Part shown: piece by piece, positions 8,177 to 16,847 of the stretch
Position numbering within the stretch: the stretch's first letter is position 1
Layout: every line of letters starts with the position of its first letter
Assembly: GCF_004834005.1 (NCBI RefSeq)
Contig: NZ_STFF01000006.1
Location: forward strand, 124,001 to 188,000
DNA from: Niastella caeni
Lineage (GTDB): Bacteria; Bacteroidota; Bacteroidia; Chitinophagales; Chitinophagaceae
Length of the DNA stretch: 64,000 nucleotides
Reading direction: 5' to 3'
Notes under the pieces: generated by a model
Told to the model about the DNA's origin: nothing
The model's database searches: none
The model's input: the letters and a program-made list of their open reading frames with translations, nothing else
Position numbers and translations under genes: made by a program

Positions 8177-9496
8177 ATGCAGTTCAAGCAGTCAACCGGA
8201 TGGATCCTGTTACCTATTCTATTAATTTGCATAACAACCACCAACGCGCAACAAAACAAGCAAACAGTTATTGAACAGAAGGCTACAGCCATTCTACCCA
8301 AAGTCATTGAGTGGCGCCGTTATTTGCACCTGCATCCTGAATTATCGAATCGCGAATACAAAACAGCAGCCTACATCGCTGATCATCTTAAAAAGTTAGG
8401 ACTTGAAGTGCAAACCGGTATTGCTAAAACCGGCATCGTAGCCATATTGCGAGGCGGCCAGCCGGGCCCGGTAGTAGCCTTGCGCGCCGATATGGACGCC
8501 TTGCCAGTAAAGGAGCGCGTAGACATTCCCTTTAAATCTACCGTGAGAGCGGAATACATGGGCGATACTGTTCCCGTGATGCATGCCTGCGGTCATGACA
8601 GTCATGTGGCCATGTTGATGGGCGCGGCCGAAGTATTATCATCCATTAAAAAAGACGTACCCGGTACCGTTAAATTCTTTTTCCAACCTGCCGAAGAAGG
8701 CCCGCCCGGTAATGAAGAAGGCGGCGCGCCATTAATGGTAAAAGAAGGCGCCATGGATAATCCTAAAGTAGACGCTGTATTTGGAATGCACATTGAATCG
8801 GATATTGAAGTAGGCACTTTCGAATACAAACCCGGTGCGTTTATGGCATCATCTGACTGGTTTACCATTACCATAAAAGGAAAACAAAGTCACGGTTCAC
8901 AACCCTGGAAAGGCGTTGACCCAATTGTAGTAGGTACGGAGATTGTAAATGCGCTGCAAACCATTGTAAGCCGGCAATCGGAGTTAACGAAAGCGCCGGT
9001 AGTTATTACAGTTGGTAAGTTTCACAGTGGGGTACGGCCGAATATTATTCCTGAAGAAGCGGTGTTACAGGGAACCATCCGTACGCTGGATAGCAAGATG
9101 CAAAAAGAAACACATGACCGCATTCGCAAAATGGCCACCACCATTGCATTGGCCATGGATGCTACCGCAGAAGTTACCATTGATACCAAAACCCTGGTTA
9201 CCTATAATGATCCGGCATTGGTAAAAATGATGGTGCCTACGCTGGAGAGGACCGTGGGAAAAGACAATGTAAGAGAACGCGAATGGGTAACCGGTGCTGA
9301 AGACTTTTCATATTATGGGGAGAAAGCGCCTGCCTTTTTTATTTACATCGGCGGCATGCCCAAAGGGGCCGATAAATCAAAAGCGCCGCCACACCATACG
9401 CCTGATTTTTATATCGATGACAGCCGGCTCGATGTGGGGGTAAAGGCATTCTGCAACCTGGTGTTTGATTATGCGAAGGGGAACGCTAAACGCTAA
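8177..9496 (+). CDS. M20 family metallo-amidohydrolase, exported
   Basis: The 439-residue enzyme has a signal peptide (about 1-24, ending TTNAQQ). The M20D/HipO-like catalytic region shows LRADMDALPVKE, the metal-binding MHACGHDSHVAMLMGAA motif, QPAEEGPPGN with the catalytic Glu pair, and TGAEDFSYYGEKAPAFF near the end. A dimerisation domain lies between about 220 and 335 (SHGSQPWKGVDPI). Relatives remove N-acyl groups from amino acids (hippurate, N-acetylaminoacylates, IAA conjugates), using two divalent metals. Here the enzyme probably acts in the periplasm. Its last codons (GNAKR) and stop are already made of the repeat words that follow. Confidence 0.9.
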   Translation: MQFKQSTGWILLPILLICITTTNAQQNKQTVIEQKATAILPKVIEWRRYLHLHPELSNREYKTAAYIADHLKKLGLEVQTGIAKTGIVAILRGGQPGPVVALRADMDALPVKERVDIPFKSTVRAEYMGDTVPVMHACGHDSHVAMLMGAAEVLSSIKKDVPGTVKFFFQPAEEGPPGNEEGGAPLMVKEGAMDNPKVDAVFGMHIESDIEVGTFEYKPGAFMASSDWFTITIKGKQSHGSQPWKGVDPIVVGTEIVNALQTIVSRQSELTKAPVVITVGKFHSGVRPNIIPEEAVLQGTIRTLDSKMQKETHDRIRKMATTIALAMDATAEVTIDTKTLVTYNDPALVKMMVPTLERTVGKDNVREREWVTGAEDFSYYGEKAPAFFIYIGGMPKGADKSKAPPHHTPDFYIDDSRLDVGVKAFCNLVFDYAKGNAKR

Positions 9497-9578
9497 ACGC
9501 GGAACGCTTTATGAAATATGGTAGATTTGAACTAAATATGCTTTCAGCTTTCTGCGTTAAGCTTTCTGCACGCTGCTT
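9481..9578. repeat. heptad-type palindromic tract, GAACGCT / CTTTCTG family
   Basis: The left arm GAACGCT, AAACGCT, AAACGCG, GAACGCT begins inside the M20 gene. The right arm (9540-9578) carries CTTTCAG, CTTTCTG, CGTTAAG and CACGCTG at 7-bp steps. The words are reverse-complement related, and the same words recur in the tract at 43.2 kb. Confidence 0.75.
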
Positions 9579-9666
9579 TTCTACTAACTTAAGGGATAGT
9601 ATCCTACTGTAATGGAATGTATCTTGTAGTGTCAGACTGCCTTTGAATAAAACCAAAATAACCAGT

Positions 9667-10221
9667 ATGAGACCCCAGCAGGCCACCCTGGCGCAGATTG
9701 TATTAGTTCTTATTTTGATCCTTACAATTGCTTTAACACCAGCTATCCGGGAGTTTATTTTCAATAACAAAGAGTGGCTGATAGTGGTAGTGTGTATAAC
9801 AGGCATCGTATTCATACAAGCGCTTAAGACCATTTACAGCGCAGAAAAGCGGTTAAAATCGAAAATAAAACAGCAAACAGAATCACTTAATGCGTCCGTA
9901 CTCTCCGGCAGCTTTAATAGCCGGTTATTGAAAGACTTTGTGATCCCGGAGTTATTCGAACAAAACCCCGATGCATGTATAGCCCGGTTGCATGCATGCG
10001 GCATTTCGATACACGACATGAAGAGCTTGCAAATTGATCAGAACATTATAGCCCGGTTAGAATTATTCTATTACCTGGGAAAGGCCAAAGAACAACAGGA
10101 TCTGCTCAATGCCGCTAAAAAAGCAAATGGGGATACTGTTAATACCCCCATTTTAAAAGAGATCACCGGTGAAACAACAGACAACTCATCATCCTATACG
10201 CTGCGCCCTGTTTCCGCGTGA
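9667..10221 (+). CDS. uncharacterised membrane protein with two membrane segments
   Basis: From ATG 9667 the product has 184 residues. A TTG 24 bases earlier would add eight residues with no clear benefit. Two membrane helices (about 11-28 and 38-54) are followed by a basic stretch (YSAEKRLKSKIKQ), then a helical cytoplasmic domain with SRLLKDFVIPELFEQNPDACIA-type sequence, and a polar tail. I recognise no family. It is convergent with glnS. Confidence 0.65.
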   Translation: MRPQQATLAQIVLVLILILTIALTPAIREFIFNNKEWLIVVVCITGIVFIQALKTIYSAEKRLKSKIKQQTESLNASVLSGSFNSRLLKDFVIPELFEQNPDACIARLHACGISIHDMKSLQIDQNIIARLELFYYLGKAKEQQDLLNAAKKANGDTVNTPILKEITGETTDNSSSYTLRPVSA

Positions 10222-10244
10222 TTGTATATGCTGTTTTCAAAAAC

Positions 10245-10304
10245 TTTCATTCTTATTTCTTTACTTCAACATTCTGTATTCATCATTCAAATATTCGATA
10301 TTTT
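10245..10304. repeat. short heptad tract, CATTCNN family
   Basis: AACATTC, TGTATTC, ATCATTC and ATATTCG words lie between the convergent 9667 and glnS genes. They match the words at 40.4 and 61.7 kb. Confidence 0.45.
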
Positions 10305-11987
10305 CTATCCTTTCTTCTGTTCCTTAGCCCATGCATCTTTCAGGGTCACGGTTCTGTTGAATACCAGTTTTTCTTCAGAGGTATCTTTATCCAGGCAGAA
10401 ATATCCTTTCCGTAAGAACTGACAGCGATCGCTGAAACGGATATTCTTCAAAGAGGGTTCAGCATAAGCACTGCTGATCACCTGTAATGAATCAGGATTG
10501 AGATAATCCTTAAAATCGCCTTCTTCACTGGCCGGATTTTCTACCCTGAACAAACGGTCATACAGGCGTACTTCAACGTTAATGGCCTGTGCTACGCTCA
10601 CCCAATGCAAGGTGCCTTTTACATGAATGCCTGAAGTATCGGCGCCGCTTTTACTTTCCGGCAGGTAAGTACAACGCAATTCGGTTATTTTACCGTTGCT
10701 GTCCTTCACCACTTCGTCGCACCTGATTATGTAAGCGCTTTTCAATCGCACCATTTGTCCGGGCGCCAGGCGGAAGAATTTCTTTGGCGGATTTTCCATG
10801 AAATCTTCCCGTTCGATGTACAATTCGCGGCTGAAGGGAATTTCCCGGTGCGATGAATTCGGATCTTCCGGATTGTCTTCGCTGGTAAGCATCTCAACCG
10901 ACCCATCGGCAGCGTAGTTGGTCAGCACCACTTTTACCGGATCAAAGACCACCATGCGACGCAGGGCGATCTTGTTCAGGTGCTCGCGCACACAAAACTC
11001 CAGCAGCGACACATCGATCATGTTCTCGCGTTTTGCGATCCCTATGCGATCGCAAAACTCACGAATGCTCTCCGGTGTATAGCCAGCGCGCCGTAAGCCG
11101 CTGATCGTTGGCATCCGGGGATCATCCCACCCACTCACATGTTTGTCATTTACCAGTTGCAGCAGCTTTCTTTTGCTGGTAACAGTATAATTCATATTGC
11201 GGCGGGCAAACTCGTATTGATGCGAGGGATAGATCTCCAGTTTTTCTATCAGCCAGTCGTACAACTCACGATGTGGCACAAACTCCAGCGTACATATGGA
11301 GTGCGTAATATGTTCAATAGAATCACTTTGACCATGCGCCATATCGTACATGGGATAAATGCACCATTTATCACCGGTACGGTGATGATGGGCATGTTTA
11401 ATACGATACAGCACGGGGTCGCGCATCAGCATATTAGGATGCGTCATATCTATTTTAGCACGCAAGGTGCGGGAGCCGTCGGCAAACTCACCGTTCTTCA
11501 TGCGGGCAAACAAGTCGAGATTTTCTTCAATGGAGCGGGAACGAAAGGGACTGTCCTTGCCAGGTTCGGTAGGAGTGCCTTTCATGGCGGCAATTTGTTC
11601 GGAAGTAGAGTCGTCTACATACGCCAGCCCTTTTTGTATAAGCTTGATAGCGTATTCATACATCGTATCAAAATAATCCGATGCATACAATTCATTCTTC
11701 CACTCAAAACCCAGCCAGCGAATATCGTCTTTAATGCTCTCCACATATTCCGTATCTTCTGTTACCGGGTTGGTATCATCAAAACGGAGATTGGTATAGC
11801 CGGGATACTTTTTGGTAAGCCCGAAATTTAAACAGATACTCGAAGCATGGCCAATATGCAAATAGCCATTGGGTTCTGGAGGAAACCGGGTTACAATAGA
11901 CTTATATTTACCCGATTTCAGATCTTCTTCAATGATCTCTTCTATAAAGTTCAGACTTTTTTCTTCCGGTGTGGTGATCTCTGCCAT
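10305..11987 (-). CDS. glnS: glutaminyl-tRNA synthetase
   Basis: The 560-residue class I synthetase charges tRNA-Gln with glutamine in the cytoplasm. PPEPNGYLHIGHASSICLNFG holds the HIGH signature, and VTSKRKLL at about residue 270 replaces KMSKS, as usual in GlnRS. The acceptor-binding insertion and the C-terminal anticodon-binding beta-barrels (about 340-550) are complete. Its presence indicates direct charging rather than only the GatCAB amidotransferase route. The start at 11987 gives the normal N-terminus. Confidence 0.97.
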   Translation of the reverse strand: MAEITTPEEKSLNFIEEIIEEDLKSGKYKSIVTRFPPEPNGYLHIGHASSICLNFGLTKKYPGYTNLRFDDTNPVTEDTEYVESIKDDIRWLGFEWKNELYASDYFDTMYEYAIKLIQKGLAYVDDSTSEQIAAMKGTPTEPGKDSPFRSRSIEENLDLFARMKNGEFADGSRTLRAKIDMTHPNMLMRDPVLYRIKHAHHHRTGDKWCIYPMYDMAHGQSDSIEHITHSICTLEFVPHRELYDWLIEKLEIYPSHQYEFARRNMNYTVTSKRKLLQLVNDKHVSGWDDPRMPTISGLRRAGYTPESIREFCDRIGIAKRENMIDVSLLEFCVREHLNKIALRRMVVFDPVKVVLTNYAADGSVEMLTSEDNPEDPNSSHREIPFSRELYIEREDFMENPPKKFFRLAPGQMVRLKSAYIIRCDEVVKDSNGKITELRCTYLPESKSGADTSGIHVKGTLHWVSVAQAINVEVRLYDRLFRVENPASEEGDFKDYLNPDSLQVISSAYAEPSLKNIRFSDRCQFLRKGYFCLDKDTSEEKLVFNRTVTLKDAWAKEQKKG

Positions 11988-12008
11988 AACTCAATAAATT
12001 GAATTTGG

Positions 12009-12016
12009 CAAATCTA
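12009..12016 (-). promoter_or_regulatory. -7 promoter element for glnS
   Basis: On the minus strand the box reads TAGATTTG, a perfect TAnnTTTG match, 21 bp before the glnS start codon. A TTG on the minus strand at 12041-12039 is a weak -33 candidate at 22-bp spacing. Confidence 0.5.
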
Positions 12017-12060
12017 CGTAATTCCGGGGTCTGAATATCAAGGCAAATGGTAGTTAGCGA

Positions 12061-12480
12061 CTACAATCTTTGTACAAGGATCTGTTGTATCATTTTTGAT
12101 TCGGTAGACAGCTCAAATTTGTGGTTTGCTTTGTCTTTGTTGTCGCGGATGACAATCACCAGTTTACCATTATCAACCGGAGCTCTGAAAACTTTATTGA
12201 AGTTTTTGCCGGTAAAGCTGGCACGGTACAGGTTGTCGCCATTAACATCATATACCAGCACATCGAAACGGCCTCCATCGGCATTTTCAAATTTTACATT
12301 GAAATAAACCTGGCCTTCTTCCATTTTCAGGCATGATACAGAGGCGTTCTCATCATCATCAAAAGCTGTATCAGAAACTTTGGCCGTTGCAGAAGTAAGG
12401 GTTACAAGAACCACCAGCAACATAATTGCGATTTTCTTTCCTAAAGAAAAGGCGTTGAGCATGATTGTTTTCATATTCAT
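12061..12480 (-). CDS. small exported protein of unknown function
   Basis: The 139-residue product has a signal peptide (hydrophobic core IAIMLLVVLVTLTSATA, cleavage near residue 33). A beta-rich mature region follows with FENADGGRFDVLVYDVNGDNLYR-type sequence and HKFELSTES near the end. The spacing of strands resembles the small C-terminal-domain-like folds common in Bacteroidota secreted proteins, but no catalytic motif is visible. The start could be M1 or M3. It lies between glnS and the LytTR regulator, all on the minus strand. Confidence 0.72.
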   Translation of the reverse strand: MNMKTIMLNAFSLGKKIAIMLLVVLVTLTSATAKVSDTAFDDDENASVSCLKMEEGQVYFNVKFENADGGRFDVLVYDVNGDNLYRASFTGKNFNKVFRAPVDNGKLVIVIRDNKDKANHKFELSTESKMIQQILVQRL

Positions 12481-12636
12481 TTGTTTTTAAGTACAAAAAA
12501 TAATAATATGAAAGCAAATCGTTTAAAAATAAGGGCAAGCCGTTGATTAACAAGAGAAGACAAGCAGCGTTGAGTGAGAGGAGTTAAAAAAGAGCAATTC
12601 TTTTATTATACAAATTTATACAAAAAACGGGAAAAA

Positions 12637-12663
12637 GTAACCCTAAAGTATAACTTAGGGAAT
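12637..12663 (-). terminator. terminator of the LytTR regulator operon
   Basis: CCCTAA (12641-12646) pairs with TTAGGG (12655-12660). On the minus strand the hairpin is followed by T-rich sequence, 30-60 bp after the regulator stop codon. Confidence 0.55.
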
Positions 12664-12692
12664 AAATAATATTTTGGTAATATAAAGCCGCG

Positions 12693-13406
12693 TCAGCGTC
12701 TCAGCAGGCGATTCTGGATCAACTGCTGTAAAACAGCCTCTCTTTCAGTCCGGCTTATGGGAATATGATGTGTGCCGATGGTGATGTCATTGCCTTCAAT
12801 ACTTTCAACCTTATTGGCGGCTACGATATACGATTTATGCGTGCGGATGAACCGCCCGGCCGGTAAATGGGTTTCTATACTGTGAAAAGTGAGATAAGTG
12901 ATGTATTTCTTACCAGTTGTATATACCGCCACATAATTCTGCAAGGCCTCTACAAACAAAATATCATCGTACCCTATTTTTACCAGCTTGTTATCGCTCT
13001 TTATAAAAAAGTAATCCGGTTCGTCGGGTACCGCAGGTTGTGTAATGGCTTCCTGCACGCTTCGCGCTTTAGATACCGCCTTCCAGAAACGTTCAAACGA
13101 AAACGGTTTTAACAGATAGTCGATCGCATTCCATTCAAAACCTTCTACTGCGTATTGCGGATAAGCCGTCGTAAAGATCACCATCGGGGGGTGTGATAAG
13201 GTCTTTAAAAACTCCATGCCTGTCATTTTCGGCATTTGTATATCCAGGAACAACAGGTCGATTTTTTCCTGCCTTAACAGGTCAGCCGCTTTTAAGGGAT
13301 TATCAAACTCACCGGCCAGTTGCAGAAAGGCAGCATCCTGTATATATTCCTTTAACCCCTTGCGGGCTATAGGCTCATCATCTATTATAACGCACCGGAG
13401 TGTCAT
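12693..13406 (-). CDS. LytTR-family response regulator
   Basis: The 237-residue protein has a receiver domain (D9/D10, phosphorylation site D55 in LLFLDIQMPKMTGME, K104-region LLKPFSFERF). A C-terminal LytTR DNA-binding domain follows (about 130-235, FVEALQNYVAVYTTGKKYIT and IRTHKSYIVA). Its ATG overlaps the last codons of the sensor kinase by 4 bp, so the pair is translationally coupled. It probably controls a small set of neighbouring or envelope genes. The target is not evident. Confidence 0.94.
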   Translation of the reverse strand: MTLRCVIIDDEPIARKGLKEYIQDAAFLQLAGEFDNPLKAADLLRQEKIDLLFLDIQMPKMTGMEFLKTLSHPPMVIFTTAYPQYAVEGFEWNAIDYLLKPFSFERFWKAVSKARSVQEAITQPAVPDEPDYFFIKSDNKLVKIGYDDILFVEALQNYVAVYTTGKKYITYLTFHSIETHLPAGRFIRTHKSYIVAANKVESIEGNDITIGTHHIPISRTEREAVLQQLIQNRLLRR

Positions 13407-14422
13407 GACAAATGCAGGTTGAGTTCAATTTTAAAGGTATGCGGATTGTTCGATATTTGTAATGTATGCTTACCCGGATACAATAATTCCAACCGGCGCT
13501 TTACATTGGATAAACCGATTCCGCCCTTAGGCTCGGTACTTCGCTGCTGATCGTCCTTCGAGTTCTCAACAATAAAAGTAAGGGTTCCGTTTTGCCGCTG
13601 CAGATTGACCTTTATAAAATTTTTTTCATGGCTATAATGTGAAATATGCTTGAACGCATTCTCCACAAACGGGATCAGCAATAGCGGGGTTATACGGAAC
13701 CCTTTTACCTGCTCCCCTACCTCAATACCAACTTCGTACTGCTGGTCTTTTCGCAGTTCCTGCAATCGTATATAATCCTGCAGGTAATGCACCTCTTTTT
13801 CAATTTCAATGGTAGGGTTGTTACAATCATAGAGTTGATATCGCAACAGATCAGACATTTGCAATAAAGTAGTACGTGCGTCGCTGTTCTGTTTATCAAT
13901 TAAAAAATAAATCGTATTTAATGAATTGAATAAAAAATGCGGATTGATCTGCGACTTTAAAAAATTCAACTCCGTTTCGGCTTTTTCTTTAGCCATTTCA
14001 CCCAACCGCCGTTGAACGCCGGCATAATCTATCAGCAGCTTAATAGCCGCCCCGGTACTAACCAGTAAAAAATGCGGGATCACATTATCGTATACCCGCA
14101 CTTTAAACCGGTCCCAGATATCGAAAGAGATATTCAACAGACCAGCTTCTACATACATTTTTGTAATGCTGAACGTAAAAACAAGCGCGATAAAAGTTAT
14201 GGCGAATAAGAAATACCTTTTTTTATACAGCAAACGAGGGATCAACAGGTAATTGGTAATATAAACCATGAGGGCCAGGTCGGCCACTTTTATAAAAGTA
14301 ATATACCATCCTTTGCCGGCGGGATAGTCCTGGTACCGGAAAAAATGCCACCCTAAAAAGAGCAATCCCCATCCCAGCAAATGATGCAGGTAATAACGTT
14401 GTATAAAACGGGTGGTTTTCAT
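13403..14422 (-). CDS. LytS-type sensor histidine kinase
   Basis: The 339-residue kinase has about four membrane segments in the first 135 residues. A short coiled linker is followed by the His_kinase domain, with H162 in QINPHFLFNSLNTIYFLI, the N-region LLLIPFVENAFKHI and the glycine box GGIGLSNVKRRL. This architecture is the usual partner of LytTR regulators in Bacteroidota. No extracytoplasmic sensor domain is seen, so sensing probably happens within the membrane. It overlaps the regulator gene by 4 bp. Confidence 0.93.
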   Translation of the reverse strand: MKTTRFIQRYYLHHLLGWGLLFLGWHFFRYQDYPAGKGWYITFIKVADLALMVYITNYLLIPRLLYKKRYFLFAITFIALVFTFSITKMYVEAGLLNISFDIWDRFKVRVYDNVIPHFLLVSTGAAIKLLIDYAGVQRRLGEMAKEKAETELNFLKSQINPHFLFNSLNTIYFLIDKQNSDARTTLLQMSDLLRYQLYDCNNPTIEIEKEVHYLQDYIRLQELRKDQQYEVGIEVGEQVKGFRITPLLLIPFVENAFKHISHYSHEKNFIKVNLQRQNGTLTFIVENSKDDQQRSTEPKGGIGLSNVKRRLELLYPGKHTLQISNNPHTFKIELNLHLS

Positions 14423-14544
14423 ACATCAAATTAAATATACAAAATCGGCACCGGATAAACTGTTTACACTTATAGCGTCTTTTACTTGATGAAATGCTTT
14501 AAATGAACCTAAAATCATATGAATTGCGATGGGCGAATCATTAA

Positions 14545-14573
14545 TTGCTCCTCTTCAGGGAGCCGGGGGTAAA
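14545..14573 (+). repeat. CTTTAGGGG..TGGGGGTAAA intergenic element, copy 2
   Basis: TTGCTCCTCTTCAGGG is followed by AGCCGGGGGTAAA. It matches copy 1 (4483) and the inverted copy 3 (29777). It lies between the LytS start and the terminator of the YggS gene. Confidence 0.6.
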
Positions 14574-14600
14574 AGAAAAAAGAGCTGTAGAAACAGCCCT
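14574..14600 (-). terminator. terminator of the YggS-type gene
   Basis: On the minus strand GGGCTGT (14599-14593) pairs with ACAGCTC (14588-14582) around a four-base loop, and T residues follow. It lies about 140 bp after the stop codon of the YggS gene, whose transcription it probably ends. Confidence 0.55.
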
Positions 14601-14738
14601 TTACCATTAATCAATAACCTATGAAAAACACTATTTAATTATGTAAGTCAAAGATATACAGCAGAATGCCTGCCTCATAATCAATTCGATGTTTGAATAT
14701 AAAACCCCGATGAATCATGCCTAAAAACCGATAAGCTA

Positions 14739-15416
14739 TTATTGGCGGGCGCCAAATAAGAGGCTGCCGATGCGTACCAGTGTGCTTCCTTCCTCTATAG
14801 CAACCTGGTAATCACTGCTCATACCCATGGATAAAATATTGAATTGGTTAAGCCAGGGCAGGCTTGCACAATGATCGAACAGCAGTTTGAGGTATTTAAA
14901 TTCTTTACGAACCAGGTCAAGATCATCGGTGAGAGAAGCCATACCCATTAAACCTGCTACTTCTACATTTTTGAGCTCATTTAAGAGCTTATATTTATGA
15001 ATAGCATCCATTATTTCCATTAACTCCAGCTCATTAAACCCGAATTTTGTTTCTTCCTGGGCAACATGCACCTGCAACAGGCAATGGATCACACGGTCAG
15101 CTTTACGCGCCTGTTTATCTATTTCCAGTAATAATTTGTAGCTGTCTACCCCATGGATCAAATGCACAAACGGGGCAATGTATTTTACCTTATTCGATTG
15201 CAGGTGGCCGATAAAATGCCAGCGGATATCGTTGGGTAATACCAATTGTTTTCCGGCCAGTTCCTGTACATAGTTCTCGCCAAAATCGCGCTGGCCCTGG
15301 TCATACAGTTGCTGTATATCCTCTACCGGTTTGGTTTTTGATACCGCAACCAGTGTAACCTGTTTAGATTGTAATTGCCCGTTAATGTTCAGGAATGCTT
15401 CTGTATTAACCGCCAT
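14739..15416 (-). CDS. YggS/PROSC family PLP homeostasis protein
   Basis: The 225-residue protein is the single-domain alanine-racemase-like PLP barrel that buffers pyridoxal phosphate and affects amino acid pools. The PLP lysine is in LVAVSKTKP, near residue 27, and the family motifs FGENYVQE, WHFIGHLQSNK, GLMGMA and LSMGMSSDYQVAI are all present. I start at ATG 15416; the open frame begins one codon earlier at TTG. A TACCTTTG promoter box lies about 50 bp upstream. Confidence 0.93.
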   Translation of the reverse strand: MAVNTEAFLNINGQLQSKQVTLVAVSKTKPVEDIQQLYDQGQRDFGENYVQELAGKQLVLPNDIRWHFIGHLQSNKVKYIAPFVHLIHGVDSYKLLLEIDKQARKADRVIHCLLQVHVAQEETKFGFNELELMEIMDAIHKYKLLNELKNVEVAGLMGMASLTDDLDLVRKEFKYLKLLFDHCASLPWLNQFNILSMGMSSDYQVAIEEGSTLVRIGSLLFGARQ

Positions 15417-15465
15417 CAATAGTTCTGTTTAATCAATGATACAAACAATACCTTACAGTTCGCCG

Positions 15466-15473
15466 CAAAGGTA
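15466..15473 (-). promoter_or_regulatory. -7 promoter element for the YggS-type gene
   Basis: On the minus strand the box reads TACCTTTG, matching TAnnTTTG, 50 bp before the start codon at 15416. Confidence 0.45.
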
Positions 15474-15504
15474 AGTTGTATGGCGGAATTGATATTATTG
15501 TATT

Positions 15505-15543
15505 CCATTATCACATTAGCTAATTATCACATTAGCTAATTAT
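15505..15543. repeat. tandem 16-bp repeat at the acyl-CoA dehydrogenase stop
   Basis: The unit TTATCACATTAGCTAA occurs at 15508-15523 and again, identical, at 15524-15539, with a partial third copy reaching the stop codon at 15540. ATTAGCTAAT words are near-palindromic. Similar GCTAATATGCTAAT words occur at 34.04 kb. Confidence 0.7.
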
Positions 15544-16694
15544 TTCAATATGGATCTGCTGATCACAATCCTTTGTACTTCGCTGGTTCCTTCATAGATC
15601 TGGGTGATCTTGGCATCGCGCATCAGGCGTTCTACGTGATATTCCTTTACGTAACCATAACCACCATGTACCTGTACCGCCTCCACGGTGATCCACATGG
15701 CTGCTTCGCTGGAAAACACTTTGGCCATAGATGAACTTAATGTATAGTCGAGGTGTTGATCTTTTTCCCATGCCGCTTTTAAACACAATAAACGCGCGCA
15801 TTCCACTTTGGTGGCCATATCGGCCAGTTTAAACTGAATAGCCTGGTGGTGCATGATCTCTTTACCAAAAGCCTTTCTTTCTTTTGAATATTTCAATGCA
15901 AGCTCATAAGCGCCGCTGGCAATGCCCAATGCCTGGGAAGCAATTCCAATGCGGCCGCCGGCCAGGGTCTTCATGGCAAAAGTGAACCCGAACCCATCGC
16001 CGCCAATACGGTTCTCTTTTGGCACTTTAACATCAGAAAATGAAATACTGTGTGTATCACTACCGCGTATGCCGAGTTTATTTTCCTTGGCGCCAACGGC
16101 TACACCGGGCCAGTTCTTTTCTACAATAAATACATTGATGCCTTTGCTTCCTTTGGAAACGTCTGACTGCGCCATTACCAGGTATATAGATGCAGAAGAA
16201 CCATTCGTGATCCAGTTCTTGGTTCCATTTAATAAATAATAATCGCCTTTATCTTCTGCAGTGGTGTGTTGCGATGTAGCGTCGCTGCCGGCTTCCGGTT
16301 CGCTCAATAAGAAAGCGCCAATGTGCAGTTCACCGTTTTTGCGGCCCTGGGCCAATGGCACGAGGTATTTTTGTTTTTGGTCTTCTGAACCGAATTTCTC
16401 CAGTCCCCAGCAAACCAGGCTGTTATTTACGCTCATGCTTACGCTTACGCTGGCATCCACCTTACTGATCTCTTCCATGGCCAGTACGTAGCTGATGGTA
16501 TCCATACCGGCGCCGCCGTAATCAGGACTCACCATCATACCCATAAAGCCCAGTTCAGCCAGCTTCAGGATCTGTTCACGCGGAAATTTTTGATGTTCAT
16601 CGCGTTCTATTACCCCCGGCAGGCATTCGTTTTGAGCAAAATCGCGGGCGGCCTTTTGAATCATTAAGTGTTCTTCAGTAAGTTGGAATTGCAT
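15540..16694 (-). CDS. short-chain-type acyl-CoA dehydrogenase
   Basis: The 384-residue FAD enzyme oxidises an acyl-CoA to the trans-2-enoyl-CoA and passes electrons to ETF. N-terminal helical, middle beta (FLLSEPEAGSD, NWITNGSSA) and C-terminal helical domains (HHQAIQFKLADMA, VQVHGGYGYV) are complete. The catalytic base is E368 in QIYEGTSEVQR, the position used by short-chain/butyryl-CoA dehydrogenases. No etf or enoyl-CoA hydratase gene adjoins it. The stop codon abuts a tandem repeat. Confidence 0.95.
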   Translation of the reverse strand: MQFQLTEEHLMIQKAARDFAQNECLPGVIERDEHQKFPREQILKLAELGFMGMMVSPDYGGAGMDTISYVLAMEEISKVDASVSVSMSVNNSLVCWGLEKFGSEDQKQKYLVPLAQGRKNGELHIGAFLLSEPEAGSDATSQHTTAEDKGDYYLLNGTKNWITNGSSASIYLVMAQSDVSKGSKGINVFIVEKNWPGVAVGAKENKLGIRGSDTHSISFSDVKVPKENRIGGDGFGFTFAMKTLAGGRIGIASQALGIASGAYELALKYSKERKAFGKEIMHHQAIQFKLADMATKVECARLLCLKAAWEKDQHLDYTLSSSMAKVFSSEAAMWITVEAVQVHGGYGYVKEYHVERLMRDAKITQIYEGTSEVQRIVISRSILK

Positions 16695-16717
16695 ATCGCG
16701 AATTTAATAATTGGCCG

Positions 16718-16725
16718 CAAAAATA
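16718..16725 (-). promoter_or_regulatory. -7 promoter element for acyl-CoA dehydrogenase
   Basis: On the minus strand the box reads TATTTTTG, a perfect match to TAnnTTTG, 24 bp before the start codon. It is back to back with the arginine deiminase promoter. Confidence 0.45.
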
Positions 16726-16780
16726 ATAGAAATCATTACAAGAAACTAACATTCGTTCGTGTTAATTTTAGGGGATTGCC

Positions 16781-16788
16781 TATATTTG
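16781..16788 (+). promoter_or_regulatory. -7 promoter element for arginine deiminase
   Basis: TATATTTG is a perfect TAnnTTTG box 60 bp before the start codon at 16848. No clear TTTG -33 box is present. Confidence 0.45.
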
Positions 16789-16847
16789 AGTTCTCCCTGC
16801 TTACCACTTTGACTCTCTAATAATTAGAATAAAAAAAATTAATATAA

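Noticed and set aside
10218..10422. Two overlapping plus-strand frames of about 65 codons
   Set aside because: They lie in AT-rich repeat sequence and the antisense 3-prime end of glnS.
11139..11831. 230-codon frame antisense to glnS
   Set aside because: Long antisense frame caused by codon bias of glnS; protein has no plausible composition or family.
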